Origin: Ianthella basta
Taxonomy: Eukaryota; Porifera; Demospongiae; Verongiida; Ianthellidae
Length of the DNA: 64,000 bases
NCBI GenBank assembly: GCA_964019415.1
Contig: OZ025871.1
Coordinates: 4,432,129 to 4,496,128, forward strand
Direction of reading: 5' to 3'
Below the pieces are notes generated by a model. It was not told where the DNA came from, made no database searches, and was given only the letters and a program-made list of their open reading frames with translations. The translations under genes and the position numbers were made by a program. Each line of letters begins with the position of its first letter. Position 1 is the first letter of the stretch. Below, piece by piece: positions 23,307 through 35,372 of this stretch.

Positions 23307-26208
23307 TCACATGCAAGGGAAGTCCATGGTGGGGCTCCCCAGGGCGGTTCCTTGGATGACTGCTGAGAGTCGCTGGAGCAAGTACTGGTGAGACGACGGC
23401 TCACCAGTAGCCTCCATCACCTTGCGAGCCAAGTCTCTAAGGAACGACTCAGATTCAGGTCCAATCACCCCAAGTGTCTCCACTGCAACAGGGACAAAGA
23501 AGTGGTTGCCGTCAAGGTTGGCGTACTTCTGCCTTTTGCGGTGCTCGGCCTCAGCCGCGACTGCCCCTGCCTCCCGTGTGGCTAGTGGCTTGTAGGAGCT
23601 GGCAAAAGTATCCGGACATGTTGCATCCCAAATCAGAATCTTCCCTCCCCTCCAAGGCACCACTGAGGCCCCATCTGGCCTTTTGCCATCGGAGCGGTAG
23701 AGACCGACAGGCTCAAGATGGGATGGGATCCGGGCTGAGTCAAGGGATCTCTTGACAAAGTCATTAACGGCCGCATGTCGAGAATGGCGGCCCTGGCTGT
23801 AACGGCAGCTGAGTCCATGGGTTTCTAGCTGATCTTCCTCGGACCCACAGTGAAGGCACTGATGTGGTCAGCAAATAGGAAGGCCCAGATGCAAACCAAC
23901 AGCAATCCGAGTCGTCTCGTTGTCCATCCGCAGGCCCAGGGGCGCCACGGGGAGAGCCAAGCACCCGCACCCCTGCTGGCCACGGCCAGTAGGCGGGCCC
24001 GTGTTCTGGGTTCCGAGGCTGTCTCAAGTAGGGTCTCGTAGGAGGCTTCAATCACTGGTGCATCCCATGCCTTCTGTTGGTGTGCACTAGATGGAGGGGG
24101 CGGAGGCTGCTCGTGTTTTTGGCTCCAACAGTTGAGGCCCAGCTTGATGTATGGTTCTGGGATGCCTTGCAGCCTTGAAGGGAGGATCTCCTGAATCAGT
24201 CCAGTGCAGCCAGCAGCAGAGGCCAAAAAGGCAGATGGTGCCAGCTGAACTGCACTCCTGATGCCAATACCTCCAGATCTCACTGGGAGCGAGGCTTGTG
24301 CCCATGCACTGTCATCAATGCGGGCATTGATGATGTCACCGAGGATGTCACGAAGTGTGTCATCAAAAACTTTAAGTTGAGGTGAGGAGAAACAGGGAGA
24401 AGAGCGTAGGATGTGCATGACTTTGGGGATGGCAAAAGAGTGCCGTAGCAGGAGCAATGCATCCTGGGACTGGAGGAGTTGTAGTCTGTCCCCCATCAGT
24501 CTTAGCTTCTCAGCCTTCCTTTGGATGTTGTCATCCACTGACTTGCCTAATGGGGCTCCCAAGTTCTCGGCCTCCTCCAACTTCACGGTCTGTAGGCCTG
24601 GTACTTCCTCCATCATTGCTTCCCTGGTGCCTATATCATCACATATCAGTTCTGACTTATGGCGGTTCAACTGCAATTCTAACTTTGCCGCTTCACTCTC
24701 TACCCTCTGAAGGTCATGCAGCACTTCATTTTTATGCCCTCCTAAAGTCCCATCATCTACGTAGAAGATCTGGAGTTCTGATTGTAGGCTCTTGACAAGG
24801 GGATGAATGGTTAGACAGAACCGGAAGCAACCCAAGGGGTCTCCCTGCTGTATCCCTCTGATGAGTGAATGACCTGCCCACCGCAAAATAGATTGGATGG
24901 ATTCTCGTAGGCTGAGTGGATAAGGTGATACAGTTCTTGAGCTGACTCTCGCACTGCATTTAACATACAATCTCGTCTGAGGGTGTTGAACGCATTTTGG
25001 AAATCTAGCTTCAGCAGTACGTGACTAGAAGGCAGGTCCTGAATGTACATTCGGGCCGCATGGACAGCTGCCTCGCACCCTTGTGGTATCCCACAACCCA
25101 GTTGAAGGGGTGCCATGGAGGGTCTAATGGAATGGAGGAAGCGGGAGCCCGCACATTTAGCGACCAGGTGGTGGAGTGTTAGCCCCACTGCTATGGGCCT
25201 GACCCCCCCGCCCTTCTTCCCAAGAGCTATCAGATTAGCACCAAAGAAGAAGGGGCGGACAGCTGTGCGTGTCTTTCCCTGCAGAACTAAGTTGCTGAAG
25301 GCTGTGAGGGATTGTAGCAGTCTCACTCCCCCTCCCTCGGCAGATGGACTGGTTAGGTCTCAAAGGTGCTGTGGACGGATGCCGTCAAGCCCCCCTGCTG
25401 ATCCACAGGGGAAGGAACGAATAGTTTGGGCTACTTCCTCATCTGTGACTATGCAACAAGGGGTGGTCCCTTCTGGGGGTGGTGGAACACAGGAGTTGGG
25501 GTGTGGTGGTGGGTGTTTAGCCTTCAGAGCTGTCATCGTCTCCTCATTCAATGGTAGGATGGAGTCACTCGAGCAGGTGAGACGCACTGCCCCTTTGTAG
25601 TCCCCTTCTTCAAGCTTGGTCGAGACTCTGCGGGCCAGGGATCTAAGGGGGTCCTGCACTTGCCGTGGGTCCTGCTGGTTGATGGGTGCTGGAATCCGCA
25701 GGTCACTCTCATCTCTGAGCAAATGATTGACTTCAGTAGCTAAGCTCCTACGGTGACCCCCTCTCCTCCTGCTGGGCATGCACAAGCAGCGGGAACCAAA
25801 CCTGAATAATTGATCCCAAGAGCGATTGTCATTGCACCTTACAACTCCATCCAAGATGTCAGCCAGTTTGTTGGCGCCTTGCACCCGAGACGTGCGTGGG
25901 ATCCTCTTCAGGACCTTAGGAAGTGGCTGGAGCTGTCTTGAGAGATGAATGTAAGGGGGTAGACGATTGCTCCCTTTGTCCGCTGCTGGCTGTACTGAGG
26001 TAGGGGCATTGGCGCTTGGTGGAATTGCAGAGGCGGGAGGAAAGATAGCTGTGGGGCTCCTACCTGAACCAGCACAGCGATCGTTTAGTGGACCGCGTAT
26101 ACGGATGACTCCCGCCTTAGTCACAGGCATTGATTGGCAGCACACAGGACAAGGGGCCCGCGCTGCTTCCCTCGGATCCCTCAGCTCTTCTACATTGTCT
26201 TCGTTCAT
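23307..26208 (-). pseudogene. RLE-type non-LTR retrotransposon, copy B (nearly full length)
   Basis: The N-terminal frame (26208-25360) starts at an ATG with a Cys motif (APCPVCCQSM...RCAGSGRSP) and runs to a stop. The reverse transcriptase follows (GGGVRPIAVGLTLHHLVAK; motif A LKLDFQNAFNTLRR; motif B QQGDPLG; motif C FYVDDGTLGG near 24755), then a long thumb/linker frame (24970-23825). After another shift come a zinc knuckle and the nuclease (PWRGGKILIWDATCPDTF; KRQKYANLDGNHFF). The gene is interrupted by one stop and at least two frameshifts, fewer than copy A, so it is younger. The order matches R2-like, target-site-specific LINEs, but the target is not evident here. Confidence 0.87.
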
Positions 26209-27478
26209 TGCAACTTCAAATTACTTCTGAGATAGCTAATAAAAGGTATTCTCATACTTTGATCCAGTCACATCAACAGCGACTCACCGCAAAGCACAGA
26301 TCGAGTCAACTTGGAATCAACTCGCACCTTAACACCTTCACTCCACCATCTATTCCATCTATACCATCACGTTGTCAATTGATGATGACAATTATTATAT
26401 TTGTTTCTGTAGTGCAATGTATTAATAGACACCTGTCCACATTTACCCTGAGTTGTATTGTGCCTTTGTTTTTTTGCTATTTGTTGATAATAATAAAATA
26501 AAGTAATAATAATTATAACTCCAGCGCTGAAAGGTGCTTCTTATTAGAATGGCAAAATTTATGTAATAACCAAGGAGCAATTAGAACGACGCCTAGCACA
26601 TGTGTTAGAGCAGAATAGTTGTTGAGCCCACACGTATAGGGTAGCTATCCTTTCTGGTAACTCAACTTCTGGCCATCTTTCTGTCTGCATGCCTTTCATT
26701 ATTCGCTGTTTCATAGGTCCTCGTTTAGCAATGCTCTGTTTGAAGGCATTGTCACGAAAGTTCTTTAGTCACCACTGGATGTTCATTCACGGAATACAAA
26801 ACTTCCTTTCAGTAGGACAAACTCCATGGTGTCTAGCATACAGAACAACGTGCTGCTTTGTTTCGCAGTGTATTGGCATTGAATGGACTTGGCACTTGTG
26901 GACTCTTTGCTATTAATAAGTACAGGTGCCACCTGGACACCCTCTTTGTCAGCCTGTACCTCGCTGAGTTCTTGTGAGCGCTACCTTAGTCACCCCACAG
27001 GTTACTTGACTCGCTTAACCACCTTCTGCCATGTTCTGTGGATTTGAATGAAGCAGCGACATAGTCCTCTGTGCTGACGCGGCTAAAGTGGTCCATCAGG
27101 GTTGCCATTTTGCAGTCTCATGCTCAGCACGCGGTAGTGTGAAATAACTCATATTCCACTCCAGTAATTTAGGTGTCGCCTAACATTATTTCCAATGCCC
27201 AAGTGTGCTTACAATTGGAACACGTGCCCTAGGAGGCACTTTAATTGGGGCAGCACCTATATTAGAATTATTTGGTAGTTTGTTTGATGAGCCAACCACG
27301 AAATACTTTAACGACAAAATTTTTAAATTATGTTAGTCACCGTGTAGTATAAAGGCTATGTTTTGTACACCCGGCAGAAGCAGCCAGCCTACTTCATCAT
27401 CATCATCATCATTAAAATGCATAAGAACCTCTGATCTTACTGATTTAAATATGCACTTAATCTTGCTTCTCCTTTCAG
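26209..27478. other. End of NLR intron 3
   Basis: No confident gene. On the minus strand at about 26560-26900 a mutated frame (FRDNAFKQSIAKRGPMK, TERWPEVELPERIATLYVW) faintly resembles the N-terminal DNA-binding part of a pogo/jerky-type transposase. A (CAT)n tract lies at about 27393-27412. The acceptor of the NACHT exon ends the segment. Confidence 0.3.
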
Positions 27479-29129
27479 CAATTTTCCAAGAGACTGCAGG
27501 CTCATTATGCAAAGATGAAGGTGGTGGATGACAAGTGGCGTAAAAGTCAGTCCATTGAATTTGTCAAATTGTCTTTATCTCGCTTTAAATTGGACTTTCA
27601 AGATGCACAGAAGAAGTTTGTTGAAGCTATTTCTGATCCGGAGGGGGTTGACAATGTGTATACTGTGGTGAAGAATGCTAAAATCGTGTATGAGGACATT
27701 CCGACAATGATAAAGGAGTGGAAGCTTGTTGTGATCAGTGGTGCTCCTGGTGTGGGTAAGAGCACACTGGCCAAGAAACTATGTAAAGACATGTCAATGA
27801 AGATGAGTGATCACGAATATAATTTGGTGCTGTTGGTGGAGCTGCGAGATTTGATTGCTTTCAAAGACCTCAATGAGTCTTTTGAACTACACCATATGTT
27901 ACAGTTATTCTGCAATTCAAAGGATAAGGCAGCTAGTATTGCTAAAGAGATGATAGCTAACAGTGGTAGAGGCACCCTTCTCATTCTTGATGGATATGAT
28001 GAGCTTCTACAGGAACTGCGTAGGTCTCCTTTCTTCCTCAGTTTACTCATGCATTCTCCTAATTCCTCTCTACCTGAATGTGATGTAGTGTTGACGTCAC
28101 GCTCCATCATTACAAGTCAAATTTACCAGGTCTTTGATAGTTCTGGCATTGCATGTAATTTTGTGAATGTTGAGGTGTTAGGGTTTACTAAAGGACAGAT
28201 AAATCGCTATGCCCAACAGTACTTTAAAGAAGAAGGGATGCCAGAATTGAAAGATTCATTTGCAGAGAGAATCAGTATGCTACCTCAGATTAGGAGTCTG
28301 TGTTCCATCCCTATTGTTTTATCTATCATTTGTCGAGTGTACCTGAAATACAATGACCTACCATCTACATTATCAGCTGTCTATGAAAGGTTTGTAATAG
28401 ACAAGCTTCTCATCAACTCTGTTATTGCGGGTAGGCCTGGATGTGTTCAGTCTCTGCTGGACCTACCTAATAAACATACATTTTACAGTCTTTGTGAAGT
28501 TGCGTTTTTGCGAGTCAAGGAGCAGATAGTAGTCTTTTTGATGGATGATGGCCAGATGGTGGGAATTTCTTCAGCATACTCTGACCGTGCTAATGGATGT
28601 GGGCTGCTAACAGCAAGACCGGTTAATGAGTTTGGTTTTGCAGTAGTTGCAGTTGACAGTTTCTACTTTATCCATTTGACAGTGCAGGAGTTCCTCAGTG
28701 CCATCCACATCTCTAAATTGGACATTGCAGCTCAGAAGAAGATCTGGAGTGAGTACCTTGGACAGCCCCACATGGCCCAAGTGTGGAAGTTCTTCTGTGG
28801 GATCACCAGTCTAGAGAATTTTGAAGCTTTGCAGCTGAACTCAGAAGTTAGTGATAAAGAGGTCTTAGTGCAGTCTCTCTTTGAGTCACAGAATAGTGCT
28901 GTGACTAAAGAGGCAATGCAGGCTGCTTTCGGTGACAGCCCAACAGTGATGCCAAGGAGTCCATACAGTGCAATTGCCTATGGTTACTGTTTGCAGCAAC
29001 ACAAGAGCATGAAGAATCTCACCATCAATTGTGCAAGAAGTGTCCGTATTCACCTTGGCAACCTTCTCTCTCCTGTGCTTCAGACAGCTTCTGGTTTGCA
29101 CTTGACGCTTTATAACTGTCACCCTAAAG
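27479..29129 (+). CDS. NLR exon 4: NACHT ATPase, winged-helix region and first LRR
   Basis: A 1651-base exon from a CTCCTTTCAG acceptor to a GTGAGC donor; phase 0 in, phase 1 out. After a short linker with DDKWRKSQ the product shows a classical NACHT nucleotide-binding domain: Walker A GAPGVGKST (27740-27766), Walker B LLILDGYDEL (about 27978-28007) and sensor-1 VVLTSRS. The arginine/winged-helix region follows, with IPIVLSIICRVYL and a later FYFIHLTVQEFLSAIHIS, typical of NLR HD2 segments. The last 40 residues start an LRR (LGNLLSPVLQ...LTLYNC). NACHT domains drive ATP-dependent oligomerisation of cytoplasmic immune receptors. All key motifs are intact. A single large NACHT exon is usual for invertebrate NLR genes. 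Confidence 0.95.
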
Positions 29130-29839
29130 GTGAGCATAGGATGCATGCAATATTGACTATCTCCATTGTGTGTCGCAATTATTCAATACATGTATAATAC
29201 TATTCCACCTAGCCTTGTGCTAGTGTATTCTAACGAATAGTTCTTGAATTGCACTGTGAGTGCTAGTTATTGATGCTGTATCATTCACCTGGATTGCTGG
29301 CTCCTTTTGTGTATCAAATCTATGTACATAGGTAGCTGAGCAGTGTTCTCGCCAGGCTGTTTTGAAGGGTACAAAACCCTTCTTGCTCCCTTAAGAACCC
29401 TCCTTGAGGCTGTAAACATGGCACTGTACCCTCCCTGAAAGGCACAGTGCCACTAGCCATGTGGTGTGGGCAATAGCATTTGCTTGCATACACACTGTGT
29501 CACACAAGGCTCTCCTTGTATTCAACTAATGCACACTTTGCACGCAAAAGTGATACCCTCTCCCATACCCAACCATCCACTAGCCACTCCTCACATGACT
29601 GTTGGTCAAGCGTACCCTTCTTTGATTATTTTCTGGGGAGACACTGGTAGGTAGCATCTATGGTTTGCCTAACATTAGTAAATTTGATGTACTTATTGTG
29701 TGACCGTGATGCATGGATGATTTTCACATTCATTAGCAGTGAGAAGATAGCACTTTGTGTGGACTAATCACAGCGGAATTGCCTCAATGTCATTGTCGGC
29801 ATCATCGTCATCATCTTCTTCGTGATAGGGTTCTTCAAT
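29130..29839. other. Start of NLR intron 4, no gene seen
   Basis: Reading on through the donor stays open for about 22 codons to a TAA near 29195. Nothing else of note except short repeated CCCTCC words near 29390-29450. Confidence 0.5.
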
Positions 29840-30360
29840 AGGCCTCTCTTAACCACCTGCTAGCTGTTCACTAACAACTATCTTTCGCAAATATTCCCCC
29901 AATTCTTCAGGTCTTACTCCTTCTGGTATAGTGCAACAAGTTGGCAGCTGTTCTTCAGCCTGCAGATATTCAGTTGCAGACATAGCAGGATTTACCTGCT
30001 GCACAAGCTCGCCTAATTCTTCGTCTATGTCTGCAAAAGGGTCCAAGTCATGATCTTCATCTACTACCGTAGGTTTCGGAAGGGCTCCACAACGCTTGAA
30101 GCACTTGATAACTGTGTCTTCATAAACCTCCTCCCAAGCTTGCTTTATCATCCTGATCGCTGTGAGTACATCAACGGATTTGGCGATATCATATGCCGTT
30201 CACTGGCTTTGTGAATCAATCTTTGCAAGAGTGTACTTGAGTAACTTGCGGTAATGACATTTGAAATTTTGAATGATCCCTGCATCCAGTGGTTGTAGAC
30301 GCGAAGTTGTGTTTTTTGGCAAGTATATCACCCAAATATTGGTGAACTTTGTGCTATCTC
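29840..30360 (-). pseudogene. Tigger-type transposase C-terminal remnant
   Basis: On the minus strand, from about 30335 down, the frame reads LPKNTTSRLQPLDAGIIQNF and then YRKLLKYTLAKID, followed after a shift by AWEEVYEDTVIKCFKRCGAL and an acidic tail. This is the same LP-x-x-T-S-x-LQP-x-D-x-GII signature as in the Tigger at 12-13 kb, but of another subfamily. A Tigger-like terminal sequence (GACTGGTTCCACTGTA) ends at 30908, probably the 5' end of the same element; the N-terminal half is missing. Confidence 0.7.
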
Positions 30361-30618
30361 GATAATCTTGGGGATGACAAGGTGCAAGCAGAGCCTGATA
30401 ACAGCCATGACACGATGGCTGTTGCAGTGAGGAAAGACGAGCAAGTGGTGGAGCATTTACCCAACTGGATTTCCAGATTCGTCTTTTATTTTTTGTTAAA
30501 AGAAGACAGTGCAGTCACCTGTGAAGTGGCCGGCTCTAAAGTGAACTGTGGTGTTGGTCTAGGACTGGAGATACCGTGTGTGTATCACTCCAGTGGTAGG
30601 AACAGCTACGTAGACTAG
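30349..30618 (+). pseudogene. HIRAN-like domain fragment
   Basis: The plus-strand frame reads AEPDNSHDTMAVAVRKDEQV, then EHLPNWISRFVFYFLL, AVTCEVAGSK and GLEIPCVYHSSGR. This matches the HIRAN-like pattern (N-x-x-D-x-x-A-V-A-V ... H-x-P-x-x-IS ... C-x-V-x-G ... LEIPC) end to end and is uninterrupted for about 75 residues. No start or partner domain is seen. It is head-to-head with the Tigger remnant and may be a captured fragment inside that element. Confidence 0.5.
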
Positions 30619-31060
30619 CTTAGAACTCTAATTCATAGTTCTTAGTAGCTAACTTGTTTTATTTACATGTTTTTGTAAGGTTTGATCCTTTATTTATACT
30701 GAAATTGGTAGGAATGGCCGGATATGACAGGTCGAAAAGCAGCTCGGGGCTTGCTGGAAGTGACCGTAACATGGATTAGACAGGTGACTGGATTATACAG
30801 GCTTCAATGTACAGTTAAATATGGTGGAATTTTCGGGACTCGGTAAGCGCGACCGTCTTAGTCGGGTGACCGCTTTACAAAGGTGACCGCTGAGACTGGT
30901 TCCACTGTACCTTACTTTTGGCAAATTCAGAATTGACTCTTTCTTCCATTGTCCAGCTTTTACCCAATAATGACTTTATAATGCCATAGTTAATGCAGTA
31001 ATGTGTGAGGCTTTCTATAATTCTTCTTACAAGTGCATGCATTGCTCTGCAATGCATCCT

Positions 31061-31572
31061 TATTTCCCGTTGCTAGGTGGTTGCTATGTTTATTGCACAC
31101 CTATAAATGTGCTAAACCCCCTCTTAAGTGTTGGTAGTTGATAACAATCAGCTACCAATGCTTATATCTGGATGTAAACGCTGGTAATTGATTATCAATT
31201 TGCAAGCTCACTGTCTCAGTTGCCAAAGGTCAATAGATGCAGATATCCAAAACATTGACACAATGCAAGTCATTTGCATCGTGCATTGAATGTGTCCCAA
31301 CCTACACATGGTATTGGTGCTGAAGGGTTTGAGCCCATTCAGTAGTTGCAGCAGTATTCGAGCACAAATGCTTCTCACTAAAGCCGACCATCAGTGATGT
31401 GAGCATCGTTTCCCGTGCATCAAAACTAATTGGGATCGCTCCAAGCACAGATCGAAATGAACCGCTCTTGCAGATTGCTACAAACAAAAGGAAAACAACT
31501 GTAGTAGAGGACGCTCCAGGCACAGAAAACTACAGCGCACTGCGCAAAGGTAAACCTAGCAACGGGATATAA
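31061..31572. mobile_element. Possible short-TIR element
   Basis: TATTTCCCGTTGCTAGGT (31061) and its complement ACCTAGCAACGGGATAT (31553-31570) face each other 490 bp apart. No target duplication or coding content is clear, so this is tentative. Confidence 0.4.
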
Positions 31573-31596
31573 ATCGACTGTAACACCTCCAGTCGG

Positions 31597-31674
31597 GATA
31601 TGACTGATTGATAAGCACTCCTCCCTTGGGCGCTTTGTGCCCTCATGGGTCGTGCTTATAAATCAGCCATATGT
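31597..31674. repeat. Imperfect hairpin repeat
   Basis: GATATGACTGATTGATAAGCAC on the left pairs with GTGCTTATAAATCAGCCATA on the right around a GGGCGC...GTGCCC loop. It may be a small MITE or a structured remnant. Confidence 0.4.
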
Positions 31675-33054
31675 CTCCTGGATGTGTTCTAACTAATACA
31701 CAAATGCAGATCTATCTGGTACTTCTGTCACCCTTCAGTCACAAATGGTACATGTCAGAGACCAAGTAGTGATCTCAGGAAATTGATGCAACACTATGCT
31801 GAATAATAGTAATATAAGGTGTATAAGGTGGTCATCACAGGACCTAAACTATTAACAGAAATTTCGTATAGCAGGAAAGTATATAGTATGGGAGTATATT
31901 ATCACAATGCCAAAAATTGACCCAAAGTGTAAATTTTGCAATAATATTTTTGCGTTTTGCTGAACAGATAAGACACGCCCCTTGAAAATGGCAGCTGACT
32001 ACACACTTGCTGCTGGACTACCACAGAACACTTTGGAAATGAAAAATTTACATACGGCAGAATTTACACTCCACTCCTCTGTCGTTTTGCAAGTGAGAGG
32101 ATGCCTCATTGCGGCGTTGTGTTAATACACCCTATACCAAGCGAACAACCAGTAGTCTCCACTTTCCTTGCCATGTGTAGTTCCGAACGTTGTCTTTTCA
32201 TTCGTGTCACCATGGTACATAGACCATCTTAATTAGTCTTCACTTTGCCCATTTACTACAGACAATTAGCTATGTATCTTCACTGCTTCATTAATAGCTG
32301 TGATAGTGGAATGCGGTTCTATTGTTGGAAGTGCACTATTTACTTTACCTATATATGCCTAAAGGAGGCTATAATACCATCATCTTGTTTTAGTTCGCCA
32401 CCAAATGTATTAAAAGCCTCATGCAAAATGGTTGGAGAGAATATTTGTGTATCCTATCCGCATAAATTGTGATAATATTCTATGGGACTATGGAAATTTT
32501 CCTCTTTATGGTATTTGTGGACTTTCTTGTTTCTTCTTAGGGGTCATTGTAACTCTGACTGGTTACCTTTCAATGCTTTCTGTCAGATTCAGCCAGAGTA
32601 AGCTAGCTTTCGAATTCAATGTTCCCCCCTACTTACATGCCTTTCAATCTAGGATATAATGATTTGTCCTGTTGCCATTGCAAAGGGGAAACTAATTAGT
32701 TGTAAACCTCATTCTAATGCACACTTATATAGCCTCAATCTTGAATTGTGAAAAGTGGATTATTTGATAGAAACGAATTTGTTTGCAGTTTGATCATAAT
32801 ACATTCTGATCTAAGCAGAGAAACTGTGATGGAATGAATAATTAAATGTTACTAGTGACTTGTGATCCTATGCATCCTATATTAAGTGAACAGGCACTTA
32901 ATAAATATGTTTTTGAAATCTTGAATGTTTTGAATACCACATTGGTTCACTCTATTCTTCCATGATCTCTTTAGATTGGAGAGAAGCTGTCAAGTCTCTG
33001 ACAATGCATGAAGAAAGACAGGATGCCAAAAGTGAGTCATCTCTTTTATACATA
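31675..33054. other. NLR intron 4, no gene seen
   Basis: Open frames here are short and AT-rich, without recognisable domains. No terminal repeats are seen. Confidence 0.5.
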
Positions 33055-33535
33055 CTAGCTGAATACCCGCCCTTCGGGTGGCTCCCCAGTCTACGGTTGG
33101 TAATTTGAGCACTGAACCAGTCAGAACTGTCCATTTGATTGAGAGCATTCCATAGACTCACTCCGTAAAAGTCTGTGCGTACAGAATTTACCTATGTTAA
33201 TCCATTTTGTCTAAAGGAGTTCAGCAGTGAAGATGCCAGTCATCTTAGGTCAACCCCCGTATTGCCATGGTGCAAATTTGGTGAAGATTGGTAGAAAATT
33301 GAAGGAGGAGTTTCCATCTTGTTCCTACCTCTTAGATATGGCTGCAACCGCAAAAGTGGCAAGAACTGGGATGGAACAACGTTAACTTTAAACCAAATTT
33401 CAGCTCAACGAGGTTACTCTCACTACACCTCTTCATAATCCTACCACTTTTCATGCCATTCCATCCAGAATTGAAGGAGTTTTTCCTGAATATTGAAAAT
33501 GTGCATTACGTTTGTTATAATAAGATTGTCTAGGG
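33055..33535 (-). mobile_element. Non-autonomous Helitron-like element, copy 2 (minus)
   Basis: The element is inverted relative to copies 1 and 3. It starts CTAGCTGAATACCCGCCC next to an A and ends TTATAATAAGA before a T, exactly the reverse complement of the TC...CTAG ends. The 3' hairpin is ACCCGCCC-TTCG-GGTGG-like. The internal sequence is homologous over the full length. Confidence 0.83.
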
Positions 33536-35372
33536 CCCGGTACCTGTATATGGTTCTGGGGGAAGGGTTAGTTTTGAGATATGAATAACATGCCATAGAC
33601 ACGAGGTATCTATAGATCCTGTAGACACTGTAGGAGCTTGGTATAAAGTGTTTAGACTGTGATGGCAACCAGCGTCATTACGGGGAAGGACCATGCTAAC
33701 CAGTTCTACCAACAAAAAGATAGCCGAGTAGTCAAACAGCAGCGTAAAATGCACGGAAACGATCCCGCGAGGCCCAGCTGCCATGAAGTACCTCGGAACG
33801 TTGCTAAAGTTAATTTTGCTCCAAGCCTGTCACAGCTACGTTGTCGAAAGTTTGCCTTAAAGCGCCAGAAGCTACCAGAGGTGATATAAGTTGAATCAGC
33901 AGTAGTATAAGTGAATCAGAGGTGGTATAAGCGATTTAGAACACCTCCATTGGAGCAATCATTACAGCAATTTGTTGCATCATAGTCTAAGCATGCGCAT
34001 ACTGTGGAATTTGTGCAGTATGCTGATGTGAGTTTTGTCCCTTGTCCTGGGAATTTGTTTACATAGGATGAACCGTGCTGTTGTTGCATTCTACTATGTT
34101 ACCGTGGCGTGCAAGTGACTTTGCATAATGTGCACCTGATCGAATCACCAATTTGTACTATAATGCTGCACTCGACAGACAAATCTGCATCAAGTACAAA
34201 TTGTCAATATTTCAAGTAAGACTTTCGTATTAGCATAAAGGTGGTTACATTGTCAATGTCCAGGCTTCATTTTACTTGTTGCGATGTTTCAGGAATTAGT
34301 CACAAGGACGTCTTTTGTTCTGAAGCAAATTTGGTAAGCCAAGGAAGTTTTCCAAGTGTTTTCGTTGAAACAAGGTTCTTATCATGAATTATGCAGTGTT
34401 CTGTGTAAAGACATTAGTTTTTGCGATGTAACTATCCATTGGATAGGCTTATCATCTGTGGGGACACATGGTAAAGTAGGATATTGGACCTTTCAATTGT
34501 TCTACTATTTGTTGTCTGATTGCTCTCAGCTCTTCACCTACATACCACCACTTAGAGTGTTTGTGTGTTGGAGAACACTTGTCGATGGCGATTCTCCGTC
34601 AAAGAAAATGTGGCAAAATAATTTCTTGATTGTACTTGTAGTACAAACATTCTTGTTTCAGATCATGCACAGATCACTCTACTCAGATTACATCTGCAGG
34701 AGAATACACGAGAAACATAAAGATGAAAAGTCAGGCCCCCAAGGCCACATTGTTTACCTACTGTATATACGTAGTGGATATACAGTATATAACCCACATG
34801 TGTGGCTGGGAAGTTTTAATTGGTGGGAGTTTAGTTTGTGAATTGTTGTACTGTACACATATCTCACCTGTCACTGTGGCTATGTATACAATGCACGGAG
34901 TGCCCAGCCTACTTGTTACATTGTCAATTTCTGTTAGTCTGTCTCAGATTTCGACTTGTAGTTATAATTATGAATACCACAGGAGAACCACGAGATACTA
35001 GTCCTGTTTGTGCTTGTCACACCTCAGCCATGTCAAATGACTAGTGTTTTCAACAGTAGTGCTGCTGCTACTTTCCCAAACATTGAAATATTGACTGGAT
35101 GCTAGGCTTTCTTTTCAATCAAGTGCTGTATCGCTGAAGCTCATGGCAGCATCTGACACTGTATTACCAATAATCAATGAATGCTCTGACTGTGTTGAAG
35201 AATGCCATTTTGTCATATGATGGTACAAGTGACCAATCATGTGATATGTACGCTATGTATGGATTTGTCTGATCACAGAGCATTATAATTATTTGCCTCT
35301 GCTGTTTCCTTCAACCATTTATATCCATAAGCAGAACTGTGATGAGCAGCTAAAGTGATTAACTATATATAA
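33536..35372. other. NLR intron 4, no gene seen
   Basis: A 161-codon open frame at 34356-34841 has no recognisable domain and an amino-acid make-up (Cys/Trp/Tyr-rich) typical of chance translation. A short inverted repeat (ACTGTATATACGTAGTGGATATACAGT) lies near 34761. Nothing else is supported. Confidence 0.45.

Noticed and set aside
27811-28110. Minus-strand frame opposite the NACHT exon
   Set aside because: Shadow of the NACHT coding strand.
34356-34841. 161-codon plus-strand open frame
   Set aside because: No domain, no ATG at its start, odd composition rich in Cys/Trp/Tyr; probably chance.
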